From Acidobacteriota bacterium (GTDB lineage Bacteria > Acidobacteriota > Terriglobia > Acidoferrales > UBA7541): a stretch of 6,017 nt of DNA. How positions within the stretch are numbered: position 1 is the stretch's first letter; each line of letters starts with the position of its first letter. Shown in pieces: positions 1-6,017 of the stretch. The stretch lies in contig JAFAZL010000559.1 of the NCBI GenBank assembly GCA_019239815.1, positions 1 to 6,017 of the forward strand. The letters are read 5' to 3'. A program made the position numbers and the translations under genes. The notes beneath the pieces were generated by a model, which had not been told where the DNA came from, ran no database searches, and worked only from the letters and a program-made list of their open reading frames with translations.

Positions 1-963
1 CGGTGGGCGCCGTCTAACTAAGGAAATGCCGAGCGATTCTACTGGAATGAACTCCGCTGCCTCCAGCACGCGATCGCGGACCTGTTCCGCAGTCTCCACG
101 CGCCGCGAAATCGGATCGGTCACTCCGACAAACAATCTCACGCCCGGCCTCAAGAGCTTTCGCGCCGCTTCGAGCACGCGACGCCGGTCTAGCTCACTCG
201 CCAGCTGAATATAGAATCGCCCAGCGTCCAGCCGAAACAACTCCGGCAGAAGGGCCAAATAATCGACGTCGGCGCTGTGCGTCGAATCGTAATCGCCGCC
301 GGGACACGTGTGCACGCCAATTCGTTCACGCTCGTCGGCGCTAAAATTGGCCAAGACCCGATTGTTCAAGTCGATAAACGAGTTCAATACAGCGCCCGTA
401 GGATCGAGTTTGAGGGCGAGTCGGCCTTCGGTGAAATCGATCTGTACGCACGCGGCGCCGGCGTCCAAGCACGCACGAATGTCGGTCACCGCTTCTCGGA
501 TCAGGTCGACGAGGAACGCGTCGCGCGAGTATCCCGGCACGCCTTCCTGTGGATACAACAGACTCAACGCCGATGCGGATATGACCGCCTGTTTGACAGG
601 CAGCCGTGTCAATTTCTGGGTGGCGCGAAGATATGTGACAGCGTGAGTGCCATATCGAAACGGTCCCGAGGCTAGTTTGGGCAATTGGCGCGTGTGTCCA
701 TCGGCGAACGGAATCACGACGCCGTCGGGCGCAAGTGGCAGCCCCAAGAGTGGATATGTCGCGAAACTCGGTTTGGTTTGCTCACCGTCGCTGATGACCG
801 GCGAACCAGTCGCTTCGAAGGCTGCGATCGTGTCGCACAGTGCAGTGTCCTGCGCTCGCCGCAGGTCGTCGTATGATAGTTTACCGGACGCGTGCTGTGC
901 CATTGCCGTCAGCAAAGCGGCGGAACGCGGAATGCTGCCGATCGGTTCTGTGGGAATGGACAT
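1..963 (-). CDS. Stand-alone cobalamin-independent methionine synthase (MetE catalytic-domain) family protein, 3' end beyond window
   Basis: The 321 visible codons read as the C-terminal catalytic domain of B12-independent methionine synthase (COG0620), without the N-terminal half of full-length MetE. Such proteins transfer a methyl group to homocysteine in the cytoplasm. Seen: the N-terminal TEPIGSIPRS, SDGEQTKPSF at about residues 58-67, VQIDFTEGRL at 173-182 (D176 matches the MetE homocysteine-binding Asp region), and HTCPGGDYDSTHSADVDY at 218-235, where H218 and C220 match the MetE zinc ligands. FVGVTDPISRRVE follows at 278-290. The ATG at 963 was chosen because family members start just before this IPTEPIGS block; its ribosome binding site is weak. 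Upstream the frame stays open to a stop near 1110, without a better start. Oddity: after LG at 311-312 the family normally continues with a TTDDCGF-like motif carrying the last zinc Cys; here it reads ISLVRRRPP up to the edge. The family call is strong. The substrate and methyl donor are not settled; a core-type enzyme such as MesD is an alternative. Confidence 0.85.
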   Translation of the reverse strand, partial: MSIPTEPIGSIPRSAALLTAMAQHASGKLSYDDLRRAQDTALCDTIAAFEATGSPVISDGEQTKPSFATYPLLGLPLAPDGVVIPFADGHTRQLPKLASGPFRYGTHAVTYLRATQKLTRLPVKQAVISASALSLLYPQEGVPGYSRDAFLVDLIREAVTDIRACLDAGAACVQIDFTEGRLALKLDPTGAVLNSFIDLNNRVLANFSADERERIGVHTCPGGDYDSTHSADVDYLALLPELFRLDAGRFYIQLASELDRRRVLEAARKLLRPGVRLFVGVTDPISRRVETAEQVRDRVLEAAEFIPVESLGISLVRRRPP

Positions 964-1087
964 GAGATGCGCTCGCTTCGGCCGAGATTGAAATCCGATG
1001 CGCCGACCGGTCGCTTCCGGAATACCAGCCCGCCCATCCGTGCACACGACGAAACGCACGCAACTCTGTGTCACGCAGCAAGAGCCG

Positions 1088-1114
1088 ACAATAATTCAAA
1101 AGCACTACCGCCGG
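1088..1114. repeat. 27-base intergenic repeat, copy A
   Basis: This 27-base stretch matches 5332-5358 in the same orientation at 23 of 27 positions, including the first ten bases (acaataattc) without a gap. Both copies lie in a gap between minus-strand genes, downstream of VWFA-related 3' sequence. This one is about 125 bases upstream of the methionine synthase homologue. No terminal inverted repeats or flanking duplications are visible, so it is not an obvious mobile element. It may be a protein-binding or RNA-level regulatory site, or conserved flank from a duplication. Confidence 0.6.
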
Positions 1115-1240
1115 AACTACCACGGCCGTCCATTGCGTGATTTGGCTAAGCGCTATTTGTTTAGATTGCCGCCAGTCCCGTCGCTCCATGTTTGGACGTC
1201 GCAAGCGGAATGCACGGCGCCGATCTGACGATCGGCTGGA

Positions 1241-1320
1241 TGCCACAGCGCAGGGTCGTCGCGACGCCTTAACTTTCAAGGCGTCGCGATCGACCTTCAC
1301 TTTTCAATCGAAGGAGGTGC
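1241..1320 (-). pseudogene. Degraded C-terminal tail of a VWFA-related protein
   Basis: Read on the minus strand, 1303-1241 translates as KVKVDRDALKVKASRR followed by PCAVA. This lines up with the tail of the intact VWFA-related gene at the right of the window (LKVKLDRESLKVESRRGYVA). The DNA also aligns there, for example TCGATCG and TGAAAGT. Just upstream the frame is broken: GATTGAAAAGTG puts a TGA in frame, whereas removing one A from the AAAA run restores CGA-TTG-AAA-GTG (RLKV), the family's normal residues. A TCCTTC (SF) sits before it, as in the family's SFHRLKV region. Nothing further upstream can be VWFA sequence, because the receptor's stop codon is at 1326-1328. I infer a 3' remnant left by duplication or recombination that no longer encodes a protein. 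The match is short, so chance similarity is not fully excluded. Confidence 0.6.
1259..1289 (-). terminator. 12-bp perfect hairpin downstream of the receptor gene; possible terminator or 3'-end stabiliser
   Basis: Bases 1259-1270 and 1278-1289 are perfectly complementary (TCGCGACGCCTT with AAGGCGTCGCGA), with a 7-base loop. The hairpin starts 36 bases after the receptor's stop codon, where a transcript end would be expected. There is no T-run after it on the minus strand, so it is not a canonical rho-independent terminator. It could block 3' exonucleases or act in a rho-dependent end. It lies wholly inside the decayed VWFA tail. Confidence 0.45.
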
Positions 1321-1325
1321 CGCCG

Positions 1326-4300
1326 CTAGAAACTGAACTTCAGCGCCAGCTGCACTTGTCGCGGTCCAACGGCAGTATTGCTGATGATTCCGAAATTCGG
1401 GTCGCCTACATTGGTATTCGGCGTTCCGAAGACCGGGTGATTAAACGCATTCTCGGCTTCCATGCGAAGTTCGAATTTCATGCCCTCGTGTCGCGAGGAC
1501 AGTCCGAATTCCTTGGCGATGGACAAGTTGGTGGTAAAGAGGAAAGGACTCCTCACGCCGCCATAGGTCCGTGCCATATCGCCCAGCGTATACGCCGGCG
1601 GTGCCTGCACAACGGCTGGGTTTGCGAAATAGTTGTTGAGCCAGTTCGATTCCGGTCCGCCACTCTTCTCCAGCGCACCAGTAATGTTTGGCCGCTGCTG
1701 ACCGTAAGTGTAAATCGGCGTACCGCCCCCGGAGACGATAAACGCCAGCGGAAACCCATCGTGGACAGTCCAGATACCAGCCGTCCGCCATCCCCCGATC
1801 ACCAATTCGAGAGGCCGAGGCATATTGCCAAGGAACGGTCGGCCTTTTCCGATCGGCAGGTCGTAAGAGTAGTTCAGCTTGAACTGTGACGGGACGTCAA
1901 AGGTCGACAGGCTGCGATCCTCCCACGGTTTGTTAGGATCTTGGGGACCGCTCAAGAAGCCGGTCGTGTTTGTCAGCCAGGTTAAGTTGCCATCGTAGAT
2001 CGATGAGTCGTCGATGGACTTCGACCATGTGTAGCTGGCCGAAAGCTGTAAGCCGTTGGAATAGCGCTTTTCAATGACGATTTGTAGGGCATGGTAGATC
2101 GAGTTCGCAGTAGGTGGCTCATCGGTGGTAACGCTTGTAAACTGCGGAAACGGCAGCATGAGCTGGAACTGTTGCACCGTCGGACTAGTGAGAACGCTAT
2201 TCGCGTAATACGGCGCGGTGAGCACCGAAGCGAACGGGTTCGGCACGAAATTCCCGAGGTTGCCGATATCTGTCGGGCTCATGCTTTCCACCGAAACCGG
2301 GAGAATGTTCAAATTGTTCCCGCCGTTGTAGTAGAGCCGCGTCCCTTTCTTTCCGAGGTAGTGAACGCTGAACACAGTGTTGAGGCCTAGTTCGCGCTCG
2401 AATCCGAAGCTCCAGCTCTGTTCATAGGGAGTGCGTCCGTAGGCAGAGTTTCGGATTGGCCCGATCGCGCCATAACCAACGTCGTTGAGCAAGCCCAGCG
2501 AGTTCCCCGTCGGCTGAATGAGGCCGTTGGGGAAAGGATTGTTCAAATGCAGGTATGGCGTTGCGCCGTCATTGAGGAATGTGGTGACCGGGTTGGTGTA
2601 CTGGTTGAAGCCCTGCGAGCCGTAGCTCAACAGCCCGTTGGCGCCCGATCGCGTCTGACCAAAGTAAATGCCGTACCCGCCACGAATCACCGTCTTGCTC
2701 GTCAGCAGATATGCAAAGCCGAACCGCGGCTGAACGTCCTTCCAGTCCGTGACCCAGTTGGTCCGCTGGCTGGGGCTCGCGAACACTTCTCCGCCATGAA
2801 GTGTCGGTAACCCTGGAACGACCAGCGGCGAAGCCGCGTTGGGGTCGAACCAATTCATACGATTAAAGCGTTCGGTACGAGGCAGATTCACGTCATAGCG
2901 GAATCCCAAGTTGACCGTCAACTTGGGCTTGACCTTCCAATTGTCTTGGACAAACCCAGCGTACTGGTAACTCGTGGTGGCTGGTTGGATTTCGATTTCG
3001 TACGTGCTGCCATACGGGCTGCCCGTGGAGATCTGCCCCATCATAAAGCTGGCCAGTCCGTCGCCGCCGCACACTGTTATGTCGGTATTCGGACACGCCG
3101 AACTGCCGAGGCTGTTGAAGCTGAAGATTCCCAGCGGAGCGTTCGTCTGGATGTAATTCTGCTGATGTTTGCGCCCTTCAAAGCCGAATTTGAATTCGTG
3201 ATTGCCGCGAATCTTGGTCAAAAGTTCGCTCAACTGGCCGGTGTCCTGGCCCTGCTTGTAGTTGCCGTAAGGATCCTGGCCAATGTTGGTGTATGCCGCA
3301 GAGAAGTACCCGCTGCCAATGCCGATCGCGGGCACGCCAAGAAAACCGTTCGTTCCCAAATATGATGGAAATCCCAGTGTCCCGAGAGGATCGCCGTTGA
3401 GACTCTTGTTGTAGGCATTGATATTCTCGCCGCCGCGTGTGAATCCCAAAGTTGAGGTGAGAATCAAGGTCGGGCTAAATGTGTGCGTGTCGTTGACCGC
3501 AAACAGGTGTGCCCAGTAGCTGTTTGCGCCGCTCCCGCAAGGGTCGGTGAAGTTCTTGAAGCAGTTAAAGGGGACATTGCTGCTCCAATCCCTCGAGTAC
3601 TTCACGCTGATCAGGTTCTTTTCGCTAAAGCGATGATCGACCTTGATGTCAAACTGATCGTTCTTATTGCGCGTTGCGCCTGAGGCAATCCAATTGTCGT
3701 AGACGGTGCCGCCTGCGATGTTTGGTGTGGGGAACAGCGCCATCATTTTCTGGGCGACGGGGTCGATCAGGTTCCCGGCAACTGCCGGCAATTGGTACGG
3801 CGTGCCTGCGAGATTCGGATTGCCGGGGCTAGTGTAGGTCGCAAGATTGTTGAACGGAACGAACCCGCTGCGATAGGCGCCCGCAGGAAGGTTGGCTGGG
3901 CTTTGGAATGTCCCAGTATACGGATCCCAAATTTGTCCGGCGGTCGCGCTGCACAATCCCGTGGAGTCGAACGTGCCGCCATTGGCCGCGCATAGCTCGC
4001 CGAAATCGCCGCTACGCTCAGCGGCGCTTGGCACGCCGGCCTGATATGTGTTCATGTTCGAATCGCGGGTACCGTCCCAGTCAAAAAAGAAAAACGTTTT
4101 GTTCTTTATGATCGGCCCACCGATCGTCCCGCCGTAGTTGTGCCGATGCACAGGCGGGAGAGGAACGCCGTTTGCATTGTTGAACCAGTTGTTCGCGTCG
4201 GCAATCTGGTTGCGAATGAAATCATACGCGCTGCCATGAAACGAGTTGCCGCCCGAACGCGTAATCATGTTAACGACAGCAGAGCCGGAGAAACCGTATT

Positions 4301-5033
4301 CGGCGCTGAAATTGGTTTGCTGAACTTTGAATTCCTCGACCGCCTCGGACGAGGGCGTGTAAGTCACCTGGGTAACACCACCATTGGGCTCGAAGTTGGT
4401 GATCGACGCGCCATCCATCAGTAAGTCGGCGCTGGCTCCGCGGCTGCCATTGGAGATGAAGTTCGTTCCAGTGTCGCTGACGGAGTTCGAGTCGCTCGCC
4501 TGCGTGACTCCCGGCGCAAGCGCCACAAAGTCGAGCACGTAACGGTTCACATTTGGCAGGTCATTGATGAACTTGCGATCGATGACCTGGCCGGTGACGG
4601 CATCCTCGGTGGCTAACTTTTGCGCCTGCTCCTCCACCTGCACCGACTGCGTAGAAGTCGAGATGCGCAGCCGCAGATTTGCGGTGGCGTTCTCAGTGAC
4701 GTTCACCTTGATGTTGTTGCTGAGCGTTTTTTCGAATCCGGACGCCTCCGCCGAAACCGAGTACGTACCCGGCGGAATCGAAGAGAAGAGATATCGGCCA
4801 CTACTGTCCGACGTTGTCGTGAACGTAAAACCCTTCTGCTGGTCTGTGAGTAGTACCTTGGCTCCCGCCACCACCGCGCCGCTGGGATCGGTGAGTTCTC
4901 CGCTGACCGTGCCAAAGTAACCTTGGCACAGTAGCGCCGCCGGCAGAATGAACAACGCTGCTACAACCAGCGAGAATCTTCGAGTGATTTTCCACAAACA
5001 CTCGAAGCCGAATCCGACATGCAATGCATTCAT
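1326..5033 (-). CDS. Oar-like TonB-dependent outer-membrane receptor with carboxypeptidase-regulatory-like N-terminal domain
   Basis: A complete 1235-residue outer-membrane receptor of the large Oar-like class that is abundant in Acidobacteriota. Residues 1-38 form a signal peptide (KITRR, then a hydrophobic core to about L35). Residues 41-123 form a beta-sandwich CarboxypepD_reg-like domain (GTVSGELTDPSGAVVAGAKV, SGRYLFSSIPPGTYSV). The plug follows at roughly 135-270, with LPNVNRY, DLLMDGAS, AVEEFKVQ, SAEYGFSGSAVVNMITRSG and FHGSAYDF. HRHNYGGTIGGPIIKNKTFFFFDWDG at 297-321 leads into the barrel; this string is split here as HRHNYGGTIGGP and KNKTFFFFDWDG. The protein ends in VQLALKFSF, with the terminal Phe expected of outer-membrane barrels. 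The ATG is supported by GGGAGG five bases upstream. No clear TonB box is visible. Cys pairs C348/C361, C491/C499 and C647/C655 could close loops. The ligand is unknown; large glycans, peptides or siderophores are possible. It shares a strand with the VWFA gene, 360 bases away, so separate transcription is likely. Confidence 0.93.
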   Translation of the reverse strand: MNALHVGFGFECLWKITRRFSLVVAALFILPAALLCQGYFGTVSGELTDPSGAVVAGAKVLLTDQQKGFTFTTTSDSSGRYLFSSIPPGTYSVSAEASGFEKTLSNNIKVNVTENATANLRLRISTSTQSVQVEEQAQKLATEDAVTGQVIDRKFINDLPNVNRYVLDFVALAPGVTQASDSNSVSDTGTNFISNGSRGASADLLMDGASITNFEPNGGVTQVTYTPSSEAVEEFKVQQTNFSAEYGFSGSAVVNMITRSGGNSFHGSAYDFIRNQIADANNWFNNANGVPLPPVHRHNYGGTIGGPIIKNKTFFFFDWDGTRDSNMNTYQAGVPSAAERSGDFGELCAANGGTFDSTGLCSATAGQIWDPYTGTFQSPANLPAGAYRSGFVPFNNLATYTSPGNPNLAGTPYQLPAVAGNLIDPVAQKMMALFPTPNIAGGTVYDNWIASGATRNKNDQFDIKVDHRFSEKNLISVKYSRDWSSNVPFNCFKNFTDPCGSGANSYWAHLFAVNDTHTFSPTLILTSTLGFTRGGENINAYNKSLNGDPLGTLGFPSYLGTNGFLGVPAIGIGSGYFSAAYTNIGQDPYGNYKQGQDTGQLSELLTKIRGNHEFKFGFEGRKHQQNYIQTNAPLGIFSFNSLGSSACPNTDITVCGGDGLASFMMGQISTGSPYGSTYEIEIQPATTSYQYAGFVQDNWKVKPKLTVNLGFRYDVNLPRTERFNRMNWFDPNAASPLVVPGLPTLHGGEVFASPSQRTNWVTDWKDVQPRFGFAYLLTSKTVIRGGYGIYFGQTRSGANGLLSYGSQGFNQYTNPVTTFLNDGATPYLHLNNPFPNGLIQPTGNSLGLLNDVGYGAIGPIRNSAYGRTPYEQSWSFGFERELGLNTVFSVHYLGKKGTRLYYNGGNNLNILPVSVESMSPTDIGNLGNFVPNPFASVLTAPYYANSVLTSPTVQQFQLMLPFPQFTSVTTDEPPTANSIYHALQIVIEKRYSNGLQLSASYTWSKSIDDSSIYDGNLTWLTNTTGFLSGPQDPNKPWEDRSLSTFDVPSQFKLNYSYDLPIGKGRPFLGNMPRPLELVIGGWRTAGIWTVHDGFPLAFIVSGGGTPIYTYGQQRPNITGALEKSGGPESNWLNNYFANPAVVQAPPAYTLGDMARTYGGVRSPFLFTTNLSIAKEFGLSSRHEGMKFELRMEAENAFNHPVFGTPNTNVGDPNFGIISNTAVGPRQVQLALKFSF

Positions 5034-5038
5034 TGACG

Positions 5039-5044
5039 CCTCCC
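5039..5044 (-). promoter_or_regulatory. Shine-Dalgarno sequence of the receptor gene
   Basis: GGGAGG on the minus strand lies five bases before the ATG at 5033. It fixes this start over the in-frame codons downstream and agrees with the signal peptide beginning shortly after. Confidence 0.7.
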
Positions 5045-5175
5045 ACGCAGGAGTTGGACTATGAACTCGGAATCTCGACTTGAACTACACACCCTAACGA
5101 GAATTTCGTTGCGCGGGGCAGCGCAGATCAGCCAGGGGTGTTGGGATTCTGCGTAGACCCAAATTATTTAAACCG

Positions 5176-5204
5176 ATTCAATTACGCAATTCTTCTCATG
5201 TCAA
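5176..5204 (-). promoter_or_regulatory. Candidate sigma70-type promoter for the receptor gene
   Basis: On the minus strand a perfect TTGACA (5204-5199) is followed, after a 17-base spacer, by TTGAAT (5181-5176), which matches TATAAT at four of six positions. The patch is AT-rich against GC-rich surroundings and lies about 140 bases upstream of the receptor start, with an AT-rich TTTAAATAATTT just downstream. The -10 is mediocre, so this is a candidate only. Confidence 0.4.
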
Positions 5205-5331
5205 GAGCTAACATTTTCGGAAGTGTCGGGCGCTTTTCCTGACAAGAACGAAGCGCAACGTCTTCGATTCCGGCATTCTCAACTCGCCAGGTTGCGAGAG
5301 GCCAGGAATCTCCGCCATGAAGCCATTGCGA

Positions 5332-5358
5332 ACAATAATTCGAAAACACTACGGCGGG
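5332..5358. repeat. 27-base intergenic repeat, copy B
   Basis: This is the partner of copy A at 1088-1114: same orientation, 23 of 27 bases identical. It begins 36 bases after the stop codon of the VWFA-related gene and lies about 300 bases upstream of the receptor start, well upstream of the promoter candidate. That placement fits a 3' flank of the VWFA gene at least as well as a promoter element of the receptor. Confidence 0.6.
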
Positions 5359-5393
5359 GCCGAGCTCAGTTTCATTCTCGACTAAAAAGAAAT

Positions 5394-6017
5394 CTAATTT
5401 CTCTTCTTCTCTGGCGGGCGCGGGGCAACATAGCCACGGCGAGATTCGACTTTCAGTGATTCACGATCGAGTTTCACCTTGAGCCGGTGATACATTCCGT
5501 CCTGCTTGACGTGTTCCAGCGACATCTCCAGCAAGTACACATATTCGGGCGCTTGCGCCAATTCCTTGAACCCGCCTTCCAGATCATTGCTGTTGTGAAA
5601 AAATTTCCCGCCACTTCCGTTCGCAAATTCGGCCATGACATCTTCCGACAGATTCATCGTTTCGCTGTGGTACTGAGCCATTTCGCCGGTCATCAGCTCG
5701 CGCGTGGACGCGCCGCCCCGCTCACTCGCATCAAGATTCGTCGTGTATAAGCCACGGGCATCCAGCGCGCTGATCGTAACGTTTTCGCGTGCAGCCAGAT
5801 CCAGCACTTCCGATTTTTCGCGCATCGCGTTCTGGGTAACAGTCAAGAATCCCGGTGAGACGAGAATCACAGTGTGCTGCTGTCCCGGCAACTTCCCTAC
5901 TCTTCGCACGAATTCCTTGACGGTCGAAAGCGTCACGGCGACATCACGGTCGCCAATTTCCAGAACTTGCGCCGCAGCCGATCGAATCATCCGCGCGGTC
6001 ATGTCTTCTCCAACGGA
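5394..6017 (-). CDS. VWFA-related protein (Acidobacteriota type), C-terminal 207 residues; start beyond window
   Basis: The visible part matches the central and C-terminal portions of the VWFA-related domain family of Acidobacteriota (TIGR03436 type). These proteins are about 300-400 residues long, usually exported, and have no established biochemical role; a metal-dependent adhesion or protein-interaction fold is presumed. Family landmarks seen in order are AAAQVLEIGDRDVAVTL, VRRVGKLPGQQHTVILVSPG, LAARENVTISALDARGLYTT, FANGSGGKFFHNSNDLEGGF, LAQAPEYVYLLEMS and the tail YHRLKVKLDRESLKVESRRG, ending RPPEKKRN and TAG. The ATG at 6002 is internal: the frame is open to the edge, and the metal-site DXSXS strand and the signal peptide, which lie earlier in the family, are missing here. 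The Oar-like receptor follows on the same strand after 360 bases, which suggests an envelope context but not necessarily one operon. Confidence 0.85.
   Translation of the reverse strand, partial: SVGEDMTARMIRSAAAQVLEIGDRDVAVTLSTVKEFVRRVGKLPGQQHTVILVSPGFLTVTQNAMREKSEVLDLAARENVTISALDARGLYTTNLDASERGGASTRELMTGEMAQYHSETMNLSEDVMAEFANGSGGKFFHNSNDLEGGFKELAQAPEYVYLLEMSLEHVKQDGMYHRLKVKLDRESLKVESRRGYVAPRPPEKKRN

Larger units (their letters stand above)
964..1325. other. Intergenic region between the receptor and the methionine synthase homologue
   Basis: In minus-strand order the 362 bases hold the decayed VWFA tail (1320-1241), the hairpin inside it (1289-1259), about 125 bases without recognisable content, repeat copy A (1114-1088), and a 124-base leader. 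I see no convincing -35/-10 pair for the methionine synthase homologue. Long open frames cross the gap on both strands, but they carry no recognisable family beyond the tail remnant. Confidence 0.5.
5034..5393. other. Intergenic region between the VWFA-related gene and the receptor
   Basis: No credible gene is seen in these 360 bases. In minus-strand order the gap holds repeat copy B (5358-5332), a featureless stretch, the promoter candidate (5204-5176), a leader of about 130-140 bases and the Shine-Dalgarno sequence. The leader can form a small hairpin (AACGA at 5096-5100 with TCGTT at 5106-5110). It could be enclosed by ACACCC/GGGTGT pairing between 5089-5094 and 5136-5141, but this is weak and matches no riboswitch class that I recognise. 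No clear terminator hairpin follows the VWFA stop codon. Confidence 0.5.

Noticed and set aside
881..1300. 139-codon minus-strand open frame crossing the receptor/methionine synthase gap
   Set aside because: Its first ~20 codons are the VWFA tail remnant. The rest matches no family I recognise, runs out of frame into the methionine synthase homologue, and starts at a GTG inside the relic without a ribosome binding site.
1311..1319. AAGGAGGTG on the plus strand, a perfect Shine-Dalgarno-like string
   Set aside because: No start codon with a plausible gene follows on the plus strand. It is the complement of bases in the VWFA tail remnant, so it is probably chance.
1137..1889. 250-codon plus-strand open frame
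   Set aside because: Most of it is antisense to the receptor's conserved barrel end. The protein is Arg-rich and low in recognisable motifs, as expected for a shadow frame in GC-rich DNA.
5006..5033. Lipoprotein reading of the receptor N-terminus (Cys36 in LLCQ)
   Set aside because: The residue before the Cys is Leu, which does not fit a lipobox. An ordinary signal peptidase I site shortly after is more likely, and the family consists of barrels.
5034..5393. Small open frames in the VWFA/receptor gap, including a 22-codon plus-strand frame from the ATG near 5317 across the repeat
   Set aside because: No ribosome binding site stands out and no family is recognisable. The frame covers the repeat but is not kept with its stop codon in copy A.
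6000..6002. ATG as the start of the VWFA-related protein
   Set aside because: The frame is open to the window edge, and the conserved first part of the domain and the signal peptide would be missing. The codon is internal.
1..6017. Defence island, CRISPR array, tRNA/rRNA or insertion sequence
   Set aside because: No regularly spaced repeats, tRNA-like cloverleaf, transposase motifs or inverted terminal repeats were seen. The three genes are envelope or metabolic types.

Overview
The window looks like a piece of an Acidobacteriota chromosome (soil-type lineage, moderately GC-rich). Two things point there: a very large Oar-like TonB-dependent receptor with an N-terminal carboxypeptidase-regulatory-like domain, and a VWFA-related protein of the type that is greatly expanded in Acidobacteriota. 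The assignment rests on protein family character read by eye, not on a search.

All three recognisable genes lie on the minus strand, so the window reads right to left. (1) 6017-5394 is the C-terminal two thirds of a VWFA-related protein whose start lies outside the window. (2) 5393-5034 is a 360-base gap holding one copy of a short repeat (5332-5358), an AT-rich patch with a sigma70-like promoter candidate, and a good Shine-Dalgarno sequence before the next gene. (3) 5033-1326 is the intact 1235-residue Oar-like outer-membrane receptor. (4) 1325-964 is a 362-base gap. It begins with a degraded copy of the last ~27 codons of a VWFA-related gene (1320-1241). A 12-bp perfect hairpin lies inside that remnant, and a second copy of the short repeat follows (1088-1114). 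(5) 963-1 is a stand-alone cobalamin-independent methionine synthase catalytic-domain protein that runs off the left edge. Its last visible residues no longer match the family.

The VWFA protein and the receptor may act together at the cell envelope, as a secreted or surface protein beside an outer-membrane receptor, but adjacency is the only evidence. The methionine synthase homologue has no obvious functional tie to them. The most interesting structure is the parallel between the two gaps. Each runs 'VWFA 3' end, then the shared 27-base element, then the next gene', with one copy intact and the other decayed. This suggests an old duplication of a VWFA tail plus its downstream flank, or a repeated regulatory element that sits behind such genes. 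I found no RNA genes, CRISPR array, insertion sequence or defence system.
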